The position numbers and the translations under genes are program-made. Under the pieces are notes generated by a model, which worked only from the letters and a program-made list of their open reading frames with translations, was not told the DNA's origin and ran no database searches. Of a stretch of 64,000 nucleotides of DNA, positions 12,730 through 23,679 are shown piece after piece (position 1 is the stretch's first letter; each line of letters begins with the position of its first letter). This DNA comes from Steinernema hermaphroditum (lineage: Eukaryota; Nematoda; Chromadorea; Rhabditida; Steinernematidae): assembly GCA_030435675.1 (NCBI GenBank), contig CM059621.1:9362001-9426000 (forward strand), given 5' to 3'.

Positions 12730-13402
12730 TTGGGGGTTTCTGAAACTCCAACCGATGAAACGACGATCCGCCTAAATGGAGAAGAAATAAAACAAGTTGA
12801 AGCGTTCATTTACCTCGGGCAGGAAGTAAGACTCGTGCGAAACCACGCGAAAGAAGTCGCCCGCCGAATCCGTTGCGGATGGAGCGTGTTCCGGCGATAC
12901 CAAGAGTTCCTGACTTCGAAGACAGTGCAGATGCGGTGGAAACGACGCCTGCACGACCAGTGCATTCTCCCGGCAATGCTGTATGGATGCGAGACATGGG
13001 CGTTGACACAGACAGCGCAGCGGAAGCTTGCAGCCGGCCAGCGACGGATGGAACGCAGGGTCGTCGGTGTGAGACTCCTCGATAAGAAGAGCAACGACTG
13101 GTTGCGAGGAGTTACGAAGTTCACCGACGTCGTGGAAGCCGCAAAGAAGCGCAAATGGAACTACGCTTGGAAGCTCGCCAATGAATCACCGGAAAAATGG
13201 TCGTGTCAACTGGAAGAATGGCGTCCACCAGTAACAAGACCACTCGGAAGGCCGCGGACAAGATGGCGAGATGACTTTGTGAAGAAACTCGGCACCACAA
13301 GATGGCAGCAGCGCGCCCGAGAAGAATTGCGTCCAGAGTGGGCAAATAATGGGGTGTCACACATTGTATCAATGTTGATTTCACAAAATAAACTTGAAAA
13401 CT
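12730..13402 (+). mobile_element. RTE-type LINE copy C, 5'-truncated, inserted in copy A
   Basis: Only the last ~220 codons of an RTE polyprotein are present (GEEIKQVEAFIYLGQEVRL, LYGCETWALTQ, EWRPPVTRPLGRPRTRWRDD). They are intact to a stop near 13431. The flanking duplication is TGAAACTCCAAG at 12718-12729 and 13403-13414. The 3' end has an ACTTGAAA-type short tandem tail that merges with the duplication. Severe 5' truncation is normal for LINE insertion. Confidence 0.8.
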
Positions 13403-13792
13403 TGAAACTCCAAGACCGAAAAAACAAATGAATGGCTCCGAGGATTTACCAAAGTAAAGGATGTTTGCGAGACAGCGGTGAAAAGAAAATAGAAAAAAAA
13501 TTTGCATGGAAAATGGCTAACCGGGCTGTGGATAGCCGCAAGTGGTCTACAGTAATTTCAGAATGGAGACCACCGACAACACGCCCACAAGGTAGACCAA
13601 GAAAACGCTGGAGAGATGACATCGTGAAGTCGGTAGGAACCCAGCGCTGGCAGACTACGGCGAGAAATGAGTCGCTCCCATCCTGGTGCAGCAGAGGAAT
13701 ACAATCGCTCTAACGTTCCTCCTGGCTGAGCAAAAAGATTCTTTCAAAGGTGACCGTCTTCGCGGCTAGGTGAGGCCGCCCGTAACTCCGCG

Positions 13793-13876
13793 TAAACTCC
13801 GCGGATGGGAAAATTCCGCGGATGGTAAATTCCGCGGAGTGGGTAAATTCCGCGGAGAGGGTAAATTCCGCGGACG
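13793..13876. repeat. Left minisatellite terminus of the MULE
   Basis: Four to five units around AAATTCCGCGGA, spaced about 16-17 bp apart; the inverted partner is at 16209-16288. Confidence 0.8.
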
Positions 13877-13962
13877 AATTACGCGAAATGATTCTGGATC
13901 GCCTCAATTCTCGTGTTTCTGTCACTGTATCTCGACTGATTTGATTGTGTTTTCAGATTTAA

Positions 13963-16107
13963 ATGAATCAAGTTGTTATCTGGGGGATCTCCGAAAGGCA
14001 GCGCCGCATTGCACTCTTCGAGAGTGTCATCCACAGTAGAGTTACCTTTGAATTCCGAAAAGACGTTGTCAACAAGGATGGATCGGCGAAGTTGAGATGT
14101 ACTTCCTGCGAGAAGGCAAATCGTAACCGGAAGGCCACTGGGGACCATTTTGAACGCACGTGCGAAGACTAGCACTTTTGAAGATGGCGCTGTCTGGATC
14201 ACAGACCCCGATTCAAACCACGGCTGCATCGGACACATGAACATTGAAATCGAGACCGAAAAAGTTGCTGCTCGTCAAACATACCTGTAAGCAATGCCGA
14301 ACTTGCTCATTTTATCGACTATCGATTTAGGGTTACATCTCAGGCTCTTGAAAGCGATCCACGAACGGCGTCAGTGGCGTCCACCAACAAGCATTACGCG
14401 TCGTCTCTGCTAACGCTAGAAGCGAGGAGGAAGCCCATAACGTGAGACTAAACTTCCCGAGTAAGCGGACAGCAAGAAGAACATACCAAAACCACGCGCG
14501 TAAGGCATACCCGAAGGCGGATTCTGGAAAGATTCCCGAGTGCTTCAAGGTACGCACATATTTACTATTGAGTCCTGTCAGTGCGTTTCTTGCAGACTGT
14601 TTTAAGTCCAGCGGTGGGTCACCTTGAACAAACAGAGAATCAATGGCTTCTACATTCGGAAGAAGACTACTCAGTACACATCTTCTGTGACGCCCACGCT
14701 CTTCGTCACCTATGGCGGTCAGATTGCATCGTGCTCGACGGCAACTATAAGTATGCCCCGCCAAGTTACCAGCAGGTTTACAGCTTTGTGTCCGCTTTTA
14801 ACGACCTGCCCGAACGGAGTGAAGGGATTCACTCCGGGTTCACACTCATGCAGCGCTCTACCATTCCCGATTACGTCAAGGTGTTTGAAAATATACGTGA
14901 CGCTATGTTACTTCGGTTTGGTCGCCGCACGACCCCTTTTCGTTTTCGCATTGATTGTGAGAAAGCCGCGCTGTCGGCACTGAAGGAGGTGTTTCCTCGA
15001 GCCGAAGTGAAACTGTGCAGGTTCCACTTCAGCCAGGCCATTAGAAAAAAGGTGCAGACAAAGGGTCTTTCCGCCACTCTGAAGAACAATCGGAATTTGG
15101 CCAGCTTTGTGAAAGGAATTTGCGGTAGCGTCTGTCTTCCCCGGGATTTGCAAGACGAATACATTTTGCACAAGATCCATCAACTTCAACAAGACCCAGA
15201 ACTTTGGGAAGACGTGAAAGTACGCGAGTTCGCTGGGTACATAACGTAAGGGCGTGTTAAGTTACTTACCTGATACAGACGTTGATTTCAGCTCGTACTG
15301 GATGCCTCTCATTCCATATATAAACTATGGACCAAGCTACGATGGGCCGACCACTACAAACCACGTTGAAGGCTTCCATCGGCGTTTCCATGAGATTTTC
15401 AGCTCACAACACCCGCCAGTTAACGTATTTCTCCATCACTTCCGTCTATTCGCCTTGGAAAATTCCACCGAAGGGCACCAGCTTCAAGAAGGACACCGAC
15501 TTATAGCGCGTCGCCGTAAAATTGACATCGAGAAGAGCATCAAGGCTGGACATGCTGCAATGATCCTGGAAGCTCACTTAATGGATTCACCATCTGCATC
15601 TTCAACGGTAGGACTAGTTATGTGTTTGTAATCTCGCTTGTTTAGTTTGTTGATAGGTTCTGCTGCTATCACGCTTATCTCGCCTTGCCGAAGCGGCGTC
15701 TGGAACAGATACATGACGGCGTTCTTGAGTTACATGGATTCACTGAGGAAAACGAACGTCAAGTCCATTCTGAGACAGAAGAAGATGATTCCGATGAAGA
15801 CGAAAGTACAGAAGAAGGTGATTCCGATGAAGACGAAGGCTTCAATGGTAGGGTTTTATCAAAACGACTTACATACGGCACATTTTCAGAAGGACCTTTA
15901 GAAGACGACAACTTTGAGGGTGTTGCTGTCGACAGTGCTCTAGCTCCTGTACAGGTCACACAGTCTTCTTCAAACATTGCGCCGTATTTGAAGGAGGCGG
16001 CTCTGAGCTTGAATATTTCCGTTGGCTCGTTCCCTGAATTATTCATAGCGCCTTCCGATCTATTTTCCGACGATGTAGCTCATGATGATTCGCTCTTCCA
16101 TTATTGA
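13963..16107 (+). CDS. MULE transposase (multi-exon, near-complete)
   Basis: Several plus-strand exons. An N-terminal FLYWCH-like zinc-binding block (VTFEFRKDVVNKDGSAKLRC.SC) is followed by DSNHGCIGHMN and a basic KRTARRTYQNHARKAYP segment. The MULE catalytic domain follows: first Asp in CIVLDGNYKYAPPSYQQVYS, second Asp in FRIDCEKAALSALKEVFP, then VKLCRFHFSQAI. After an intron at about 15250-15291 comes TTTNHVEGFHRRFHEIFSSQ with the catalytic Glu. The tail is acidic (ETEEDDSDEDESTEEGDSDE) and the stop is at 16105-16107. MULE transposases excise and insert DNA with 8-11-bp duplications. No clear inactivating change was seen in the catalytic exons, but the splice joins at about 14170-14560 and 15610-15690 are uncertain. 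Confidence 0.72.
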
Positions 16108-16208
16108 CAACTTCTATTTTGTTACACTGTTTTCACTGTTATTTGATAAACCTGCTACTTCCACTGTTTAATTGCGAAAATTTGCGAAATCTTTGAAGTT
16201 TACCTGAT

Positions 16209-16288
16209 AATCCGCGGAATTTACCATCCGCGGAATTTACCATCCGCGGAATTTTCCATCCGCGGAATTTACCATCCGCGGAGTTTTC
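16209..16288. repeat. Right minisatellite terminus of the MULE
   Basis: Five units of CCGCGGAATTTACCAT, inverted with respect to the left array. Confidence 0.8.
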
Positions 16289-16550
16289 CCATAATCGCCC
16301 GTGACTGCTCAGCTGGTCTTGGTCACCCACCACTGACTTCACATATGGGACCCCCACCAATAAGGCTGAAGTTCTGATGGCTTCCAGCGGCAGTGCCTGG
16401 ACTGGACGAAAGAAAAAGCCAGATGAAGAAAACCGAAGCTGGTGTTGCGCCAACATCAACATCTTCCAATGCCCGAGACTTGAAGCCATGACGCCTAGGA
16501 GAGAAGCAGAGCGAAATTGAGGTCTTTCATACTCGATCGGTGATTATATA

Positions 16551-18017
16551 CAGTGGCGGCCATATAAATAAGGCACCCCCCTGAGAAAACTTGTTTTCTT
16601 CAGGAAACATCACAAATGAAACCGATTAGATGTCTATATGTCAGAATCGGATTCTACAAGCTTTGCCGAACAAGATAGAATTAATCACGCCACTTGAAAC
16701 ACAGAAAATCGAACCCAAAATAATCCATATTTTGGTCATACCCAATTCGCCGCGGCCATATAAATAAGGCACCCCATGTATTTGGTGTTCTAAATGCGCT
16801 AATAATGCACAAAAACACAATGACTGACTAGTACTTCTTGACTAACATTAATACTCGGTAGGATAGCCCTTACTCGAAATAACTGCTCCGCAACGGCGCT
16901 TCATAGAACACCAGAAAAGTTCAAAAGGTTACCATAGGGTCCGTTTTGAACAAATGTCGGGCTTTACTTAATGAAAATCAACTTAGAATCGGCTAAAACC
17001 ACATAAAACACAGTTTTGGGCGTCGAAAATTACATAGGTGAGCAAATGAGATCATTTTAAATGCTTATGGACATCACTTCCCCTTCAAAACTTAGAACCC
17101 CAACTTGGTCTGCATTCTTGTCCGGGTCCCGGAACGATCTGAAAGAAGGAGTTTCTGAAATTTTCTTTCGCTTCTACGTTGTAGAGCGCATGGGAAAACC
17201 CCTTCTGGTCATCTTATGCTAATTGCCTAATACTATATATGAAATAAAGCTGGATCTTTCAAAATCCTTTGAAAAACAACGTTTTTCCATTGTAAATTCC
17301 ATGCTATGAGATGTCCACATCCGGAATTCGCTTGAATTCCATTTTTCATGGAATAGAACATAAGTAGGGGTTTTCCCATGCGCTCTACAACGTAGAAGCG
17401 AAAGAAAATTTCAGAAACTCCTTCTTTCAGATCGTTCCGGGACCGGGACAAGAATGCAGACCAAGTTGGGGTTCTAAGTTTTGAAGGGGAAGTGATGTCC
17501 ATAAGCATTTAAAATGATCTCATTTGCTCACCTATGTAATTTTCGACGCCCAAAACTGTGTTTTATGTGGTTTTAGCCGATTCTAAGTTGATTTTCATTA
17601 AGTAAAGCCCGACATTTGTTCAAAACGGACCCTATGGTAACCTTTGAACTTTTCTGGTGTTCTATGAAGCGCCGTTGCGGAGCAGTTATTTCGAGTAAGG
17701 GCTATCCTACCGAGTATTAATGTTAGTCAAGAAATACTAGTCAGTCATTGTGTTTTTGTGCATTATTAGCGCATTTAGAACACCAAATACATGGGGTGCC
17801 TTATTTATATGGCCGCGGCGAATTGGGTATGACCAAAATATGGATTATTTTGGGTTCGATTTTCTGTGTTTCAAGTGGCGTGATTAATTCTATCTTGTTC
17901 GGCAAAGCTTGTAGAATCCGATTCTGACATATAGACATCTAATCGGTTTCATTTGTGATGTTTCCTGAAGAAAACAAGTTTTCTCAGGGGGGTGCCTTAT
18001 TTATATGGCCGCCACTG
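16551..18017. mobile_element. Tc1-type giant foldback element with IR/DR termini
   Basis: 1467-bp near-perfect palindrome: arms 16551-17203 and 17366-18017 (about 650 bp each) around a ~160-bp loop. It is flanked by TA on both sides, with ends CAGTGGCGGCCATATAAATA. Within each arm the terminal motif recurs about 195 bp in (16749-16775 on the left). This is the inverted-repeat/direct-repeat architecture of Tc1 relatives such as Sleeping Beauty and Tc3. No transposase is encoded. Confidence 0.82.
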
Positions 18018-18018
18018 T

Positions 18019-18351
18019 ATGGGTGCAACTTTGTGAAAAACTTAAGATATTGCAAATAAATTCATCGTTGGTGTCCAGGGCTGGGCAAGGGGTGGGTCGA
18101 TTATCGCCGCAACGAAATCCCCGAATTCGCAATGTACCGCGACGGTCGTGTGGGAGTGTAAAATACGGTGGATTTGTGGGGATTTTAAAAAAAAAAGGGG
18201 GGGTTTTTCCTTTTTTTGGGGGGGGGGGGGGGAATAAGGGGTTTCCCCCGTGGGGGCGCGGGGGGGAAAAAAAGGTAAAAAAATATTTTTTTTATGTTTT
18301 TTTTTTTTTTTTTTTTGTGGTGGGGGGGGAGGGGGGGGGGGAAAGAAGATG

Positions 18352-18382
<31 letters not shown>

Positions 18383-18530
18383 ATATTTATTTTTGTTTTT
18401 TTTTTTTTTTTTTTTATCTAGGGAAGCCCACTGCACTATGACTTTACCCCCCCCCCCCGCCCCACTTTACTCCACGCCCGGGGTCCTAATACTATGTTTT
18501 TTAAGACCTTGGTTCTTAAAACGACCTGTT
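18019..18530. other. Low-complexity G/T block, probable assembly artefact
   Basis: Runs of G (up to 15), T (more than 20) and A without structure, mainly at 18187-18475, bounded by ordinary sequence. Such mixed homopolymers are typical of poorly called bases used to close a gap, not of nematode DNA. ORFs here are meaningless. Confidence 0.7.
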
Positions 18531-18551
18531 GGCGCATCCTTGTAATGAGGG

Positions 18552-18774
18552 TCACCAGTTTTCGAAGTGCGCCTCAGGCGCCGCCATCATCAGCGTTTTC
18601 TGCCGTCCCGCGTCGAGGAACATGTTGTTCGTCAGAAGCGCCGTCCTGAATCCTTTCTCGCGGAGGCGCCGATTCGCTCCGAAGCGTCTCGAAGAGGTTC
18701 TGGATGTCGTCGAAATTCATCTCCCCGACCTCCATCTTGGCAAGAACCTTCCCGAACTCTGAGAACTTCGACAC
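18552..18774 (-). pseudogene. Second HAD-phosphatase fragment
   Basis: The minus-strand text EFGKVLAKMEVGEMNFDDIQNLFE (cap-helix-like) is followed, in a shifted frame, by RRLREKGFRTALLTNNMFLD, a motif II block with the same layout as in 7262-7894 (LRRSGFKTALLTTDD). The last segment ends at a stop at 18552. It lacks motif I and everything after motif II. It lies beside the artefact block, so part of the loss could be an assembly effect. Confidence 0.55.
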
Positions 18775-19500
18775 TAGATAGCCAGATAACGATCAGAGGA
18801 GAGGGAGCTCACCTTTGCGGCGACCTCACGGCGAAATCGTACCCCTGAAATCGTACCCCGGTTGTTTATGCTAATCTGTTGCAACTTGTCACATGATAGA
18901 GAGAGTCGATATGGAGTGTTTTGGGCTTTTTCTGTGACCGCTTTCGAACCGACACTCTGTGTTGTCCACGGTGCGTCCTGGTTCGTTGAACAATGAAGCT
19001 CGTACCTTCGTGATTTGGTACACCACAGGGTAATCGTGCTAGGATCATCCCCGCGAATTGGTACAGCGAATGCCGTACGTTCGCTTTGAATTGGTACAGA
19101 GTGCGCGGTGCTGATCATTTTGCAGAAAACACGAGCACCGTTACCGGTCATAATCGGTCCGAATTTGAAGATACGAGTTACTGAAGAAACTTTCGACTTT
19201 TTTGAGCCATATTTTGACAGTTTCTCGAACTTTTCTCGACACACAGGACATTAAATAAAAATCCAACAGGTGAATCTATGGCAAATTCTCTGCTGAGCAT
19301 TTTGCGTGGGCGACTTCATTGCGAATTGAGAAAGTTCATCCATTTCTATGGTGTGGCTTTCATGGACTTTCATGAAAATATCAGAAATTTGTTAAATTTC
19401 CATTAAAATTTGATCGGTTTTGGCTTTCAATAGTGGAATGCGTCTCGCTGAACATCATGCGGGCAACAAGAACACTAGTGCCTATCATAATAGCTGCAAA

Positions 19501-19645
19501 CAGTGCTGGCGGATCGGATTGAAACTCGCAAATCCGAATCCGAAATCCGAATCCGACACTTCGGATAATCCGAATCCGACTTTTCGGAAATCCGAAATCC
19601 GAAAAATCCGATCCGAAAAATCCGATCCGAAATCCGCCAGCACTG
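19501..19645. mobile_element. hAT-type MITE, 145 bp
   Basis: Perfect terminal inverted repeat CAGTGCTGGCGGAT and an 8-bp target duplication GCTGCAAA (19493-19500 and 19646-19653). The interior is made of ATCCGAAATCCGAATCCG-like words. Length, terminus and duplication fit a non-autonomous hAT element. Confidence 0.85.
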
Positions 19646-20329
19646 GCTGCAAATCGCACTAAACGAGTTAAGGAAGATCTGGCTAAATTGGTTTCCGAAC
19701 GTGCGACATTTACTGTACCAATTCGTATTCCTGGCACGATCACCCTGTACCAAATCAGGTGTACCAAATGTACCAAATCGTTCAACAAACCAAACTACTT
19801 CCGGGGATAAAGACGGAGAGAGCGTGCACCCCTATTGGTCTTCTCGTCGGGCATTTTGCCCTGAGGAGCGAAATGATGGAACGCTCGACTGGAGCCGCGA
19901 CCCGTCGGCAGTGATCTTCGTTTGTATACGGAATCGAGTTCCGAGCATATACTGCACAGAGATCGAGCGAAGCAACTTTCCTAGGCGTGCACTCGGCGAC
20001 AGTTGTTCCGCAGAGGTTCCTCTTTGATCGACTCTGTGTGTATTTCGTGACGTCGATCCAAACCACAGTCAGTCAAGAGCCTCTGACCTCCTTGAATACC
20101 AGAATATGCTCAGAAGTAGTTTCACAGAACCTCTTCGGCCCTCTAGACACTTTTTCGAAATCGGATTGTGGACGTACAGTACGCTGCCGCCTGTTCTAGA
20201 ACTAAGGTTGAGGCACGCCTTCGGTTTTACACTTTTCCGTTGATAAAAGCACGACGATAGCAGGCGGCGTGACCTCGTATTGTCTACACCTTCCGATCGG
20301 AACGATTTGGAGACTATTTAAATGTAATA

Positions 20330-20640
20330 AACTCCTCATTTCGACAAAGTTGGGTACAGTAATCTCGTCCCTCCCAAAGAGTCACGAAGACGACTATGCT
20401 TTCACGGGCCTCTTTGTCCTTCGAAAGACCCGTGTGAACTTGCACTTGAGGTCGAATTCCGAAAACTGACAGAGTTTGACGTTTAGCGTCACAGACGGTT
20501 GCTTCTTCTCGTGATTTGCAGGACCCTAGAGCCACAGGTTTCCTCTGACTCACGGAAATGTTGCCTCGTCCGAAACCACGTGAGGACGGCCCCGCAAGTG
20601 CCCCGTCGTGATTTATGCGTGTACATCCTGTGCAGCTTAG
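20330..20640 (-). pseudogene. Possible decayed DDE transposase segment
   Basis: The minus strand reads VVSDEATFP*VRGNLWL*GPANHEKK.PSVTLNVKL with two stops. DEATF followed by a basic/aromatic stretch resembles the region after the first Asp of some mariner-like transposases. Weak evidence. Confidence 0.25.
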
Positions 20641-21146
20641 ATCTGCGCTGACCAGTGGTCAGCTACCCGATCGCCTTGGCGATGGCGTCACTGATCCATC
20701 ATCGGCGAAACTTTAAACATCGAGTATTACAATTTATGTAACTTGGCGGCGCGTTCGCCGTAACCCGAGGCGCCGTTGTCCGCAGAGTTCGCTCATGGGA
20801 CTTTGGCGGCGGATTCTGACGGATGATTGACAGACGATATCGAATTGCGCGTTGTGCAATCGCCCGGGCGGCCGTCGGGCTCATTCGCACCTGCGAGGCG
20901 CCTCGGGGCTGGGTGGATCGGAAGGCGACGGAGAAACCGTCGCCACGGAGCCGACTTCTCGCGCCGACTCTCCCCTTCGGGGCTGGCTATCATCCTTTGC
21001 ATTCTGCTTCGCCTCGGATAATTGCGCCTTACCGTTATCCACGGTATTGTCGCGTTCGACCTCCACCTGGTGTATGTCTAGTCTGTTCTATCAACAAGCA
21101 CGTGTCTACATGTTTACTGGTCCTTTCAGACTCCACCGCTCGAACG

Positions 21147-23679
21147 ATGCGGTTACTGTGGCTTCTAGGCCTCCTGGTCCTCTCGGACGTTTGCCTCTCG
21201 GGTGAGTCACTTTTCTCGAAATGTCGCGGGTGAGTGACGAGGGACAGTTGGTACAAAAAAAGAGGAGAGCGCCTCTGCAGGAGCAGGAAGTGCGGAGTCA
21301 GGTGGCCTCTCGCCCTTCTTCGCTCCTATAAATAGGTCGACGCGCAGAGCAGGTTCCTTCGGGGGACAGATTGCATCGCGAGTATCTCCAAACGGGTTCA
21401 GTGCCCCTCTTGCAGCTCGGCTGATCGTCACGAAGACCAACAACACGGTTACCGTAACACGGGCCAAGGATACACCCCCCACGAGTGCCTCGGAGCCGCG
21501 GACAAACTCGTCGATCTTCCAAGTGGAAGATCTCTGCGTGCGCATACACAACAACACAATCTTCACGGGAGTAGCGCCCTACGAGACGCTGAAGCTGAAG
21601 TCGGCGCACGAGTGCCAGAAGCACTGCATGGAGGAGTACCCGTCGTGTGTGGCGGTCGTCTTCTACTTCGTCCACCTCAAGAAGGGCGAGCACATCTGCT
21701 ACCTCTTCGATAAGAACAGCGTCGACGAAGAGGTATACAGTAGTCGCCGGCAGAGGAGACCTCGGCGCTTGCAGGTGACTCTCACCCCGGAAAAGCCGAA
21801 GCGCGAGGAGGACATCATCCGCGCCCTCGAAGTCGTCGTCAACTGCCACCAGTTCGACGCCTTCCCGCCGCTCTCCTCCGACGACGGCGTCGTCTCCTCC
21901 ACCGACCACGCTCCCAGAAACAAGAGAGGTTCGTTCACCTCCCTCTCTCCACTACAGTACCCCTTGCAGAGAACTCCTTCGACTCCCCTGTCCGCGCCAC
22001 CGGGTCCTGGAGCGCGTGGGGCTCCTGCGGTCCCTCCACACAGCATCAGGTCCGCTCGCAGACCTGCGACTACGGTAGGAACATTCAGCGCCGCGGATGT
22101 CCCTCGCGAGAGTATCCCCCCGCCCAGCAGGCAGTCCCTACCTTCCAGCCGCAGCCGGTACAGTATCCCCCAAAGCCCTACGCCCGGGCGATAGACGCGT
22201 AAGTCCGCCCTACCGTAGCTCATTCAGGGTCCTTTTCAGCCAGGCGCGCAGCCGTTACCACGCGGTACCGTACCCCGATCCGTGCCCCGGAAACGTGTGC
22301 GCCAACGCCATGCAGAGTCGTCCACCGCCTCCACCCGCACCGGCGTGCCGCAGCCAGGCGTGTCAGCTTCCGCAGCGCCAGGTGGAGTACGGTAACTGGC
22401 AGGAATGGAGTGACTGGAGCGAGTGCTCCTGCACGTGCGGAGACGGCATCCAACAGCGCCAGAGGCTCTGCTCCAACGGGCGCTGCCTGGGAGAGGCGAT
22501 GGAGACGTCGCCATGCAACATGGGACCCTGCGACACTTGGAGTCAGTGGTGCGAGTGGAGCGCCTGCAGAGCAAGCTGCGGCGCAGGGGAGCGTATCAGG
22601 ACCCGCTACTGCGAACTGGGCACGCAGCGGTGCGACGGCTCCGACTTCGAGGTGGAGCAATGCAACGCGGGCCCTTGTCCGGAGTGGAGCTCCTGGGAGG
22701 ACTGGACGCCCTGCTCCGTCTCCTGCGGTGACGGCTTCCAGTCGCGGCAGCGGACTTGCCTCGGAGGACTCCATGGCCAGGAGCTCTGCTCCGGAGACCG
22801 CGTCGAGCAGCAGCGATGCGACCTTCCGCCGTGCTCGTTCTGGGAGCAGTGGCAGGAGTGGAGCTCCTGCTCCGTCACCTGCGGCGACGGGGTCAAGCGG
22901 CGTCAGCGCGTCTGCCAGTACGGTAACGACTGCCACGGCGAGGATGAGGAGACCCTCTTCTGCTTCGGACCCCCTTGCGTAAGCATCTTCCCCAAACATC
23001 TATACCGTAATCCGCTTTCAGTCTGCCTGGACCGAGTGGTGTGAGTGGAGCGACTGCAGCTCGCAGTGTGGCGCCGGACAGCGACTCCGCTTGCGCACGT
23101 GCCTGACCGCCAACGGCTCGCCCTCGGAGGACTGTATTGGCCCGGAGCAGGAGTCGACTCTCTGCAACGAGCGCGAGTGCTGTCAGTGGACGGAGTGGTG
23201 CCCCTGGTCGGAGTGCAGCCGTGACTGTGGCGGCGGACTCCGCGAACGCTCGCGCGTCTGCCAACGCCCAGGAGGTGAACCTCCTGCCTCTCGCGCTGCC
23301 TAGCCCCTTCGTTGCAGAATCCCACTTCGGCGACGACTGCCAGTGCCCTGGCCCTGACCGCGAGACGGCGCCGTGCAACGAACACGCCTGCGCGCCCCAG
23401 TGCGCGTGGAGTTCTTGGTGTGCGTGGAGCGCTTGCTCCGTACAGTCCGCCTGCGAAATCGGCCTCTCCACTCGCACTCGCCAGTGCGTCGGCGAGCACG
23501 GCTGCACCTGCAACGGCCAAGGCTTCGCCGAAGACCGACGCCAGTGCCGCGGCGAGGCGCCCTGCACTCCGCCGCCCTGTCGCTACCCTCCCGGCTACGG
23601 TCCCCAGGACTCTGTCAGCGGCTCCGTCGCTCCTGGACCCTGTCGCAACCGCAACTACTACAACGAGAACCAGGGCTAG
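21147..23679 (+). CDS. Secreted PAN-domain plus eight-TSP1-repeat protein
   Basis: Six exons (21147-21201, 21416-21928, 21970-22198, 22240-22978, 23022-23274, 23318-23679) give 716 residues in phase. A signal peptide (MRLLWLLGLLVLSDVCLSG) leads. A PAN/Apple domain follows (CVRIHNNTIFTG..PYETLK, then HECQKHCMEEYPSCVAVVFY, closing at VVNCHQF). After a dibasic site (NKR) come eight thrombospondin type-1 repeats: GSWSAWGSCG, WQEWSDWSECSCTCG, WSQWCEWSACRASCG, WSSWEDWTPCSVSCG, WEQWQEWSSCSVTCG, WTEWCEWSDCSSQCG, WTEWCPWSECSRDCG and WSSWCAWSACSVQSAC. No protease or transmembrane segment is visible, so it is an extracellular-matrix or cuticle-associated adhesion protein rather than an ADAMTS. A proline-rich linker (RPPPPPAPAC) separates repeats 1 and 2. 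A polyadenylation signal AATAAA lies near 23770. Confidence 0.85.

Larger units (their letters stand above)
8206..13713 (+). mobile_element. RTE-type LINE copy A, 5'-truncated and split by three insertions
   Basis: Reverse-transcriptase text of one plus-strand RTE element survives in four blocks: 8206-8488 (NGKSPGIDEITVDMLKLA, KNYRPISLLS), 10907-11430 (AGFRKRYSTTDHLHAINKL, YDFEKAFDS-type core, FADDIALIA), 12315-12729 (LYGSETWALTKS, RRMERRMVGVK) and 13415-13713 (EWRPPTTRPQGRPRKRWRDD). Removing the three inserts and one copy of each target duplication restores the reading frame exactly at the first two joins. Point decay is present: a TAG near 11203, an extra A after 13414 and a TAG at about 13490. 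The endonuclease domain and 5' end are absent. RTE elements move by target-primed reverse transcription. Confidence 0.85.
13787..16295 (+). mobile_element. Mutator-like element (MULE) with minisatellite inverted termini
   Basis: 2.5-kb element. Both ends are short tandem arrays of a ~16-bp unit containing TCCGCGGA: TAAATTCCGCGG-type on the left (13793-13876) and the inverted GGAATTTACCATCCGCGG-type on the right (16209-16288). A probable imperfect 10-bp duplication CGCCCGT(A/G)AC lies at 13777-13786 and 16296-16305. The interior encodes a MULE transposase. It lies directly after LINE A. Confidence 0.75.
18775..21146. other. Gene-poor region with repeat relics
   Basis: No convincing gene. 19060-19180 contains a dispersed repeat that recurs inverted at 26480-26600 (shared words near CACCGGTTATGATCGGTA). 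A hAT MITE occupies 19501-19645. 20330-20640 on the minus strand may be a decayed DDE transposase (VVSDEATFP.VRGNLW with stops). From about 20830 to 21146 the sequence is GC-rich and probably is the 5' region of the next gene. Confidence 0.4.

Noticed and set aside
18005..18545. Long open frames rich in Phe and Gly
   Set aside because: They are translations of poly-T and poly-G runs in a probable artefact block.
18774..19244. 156-codon minus-strand open frame
   Set aside because: It covers a dispersed repeat also found at 26480-26600 and has no coding character.
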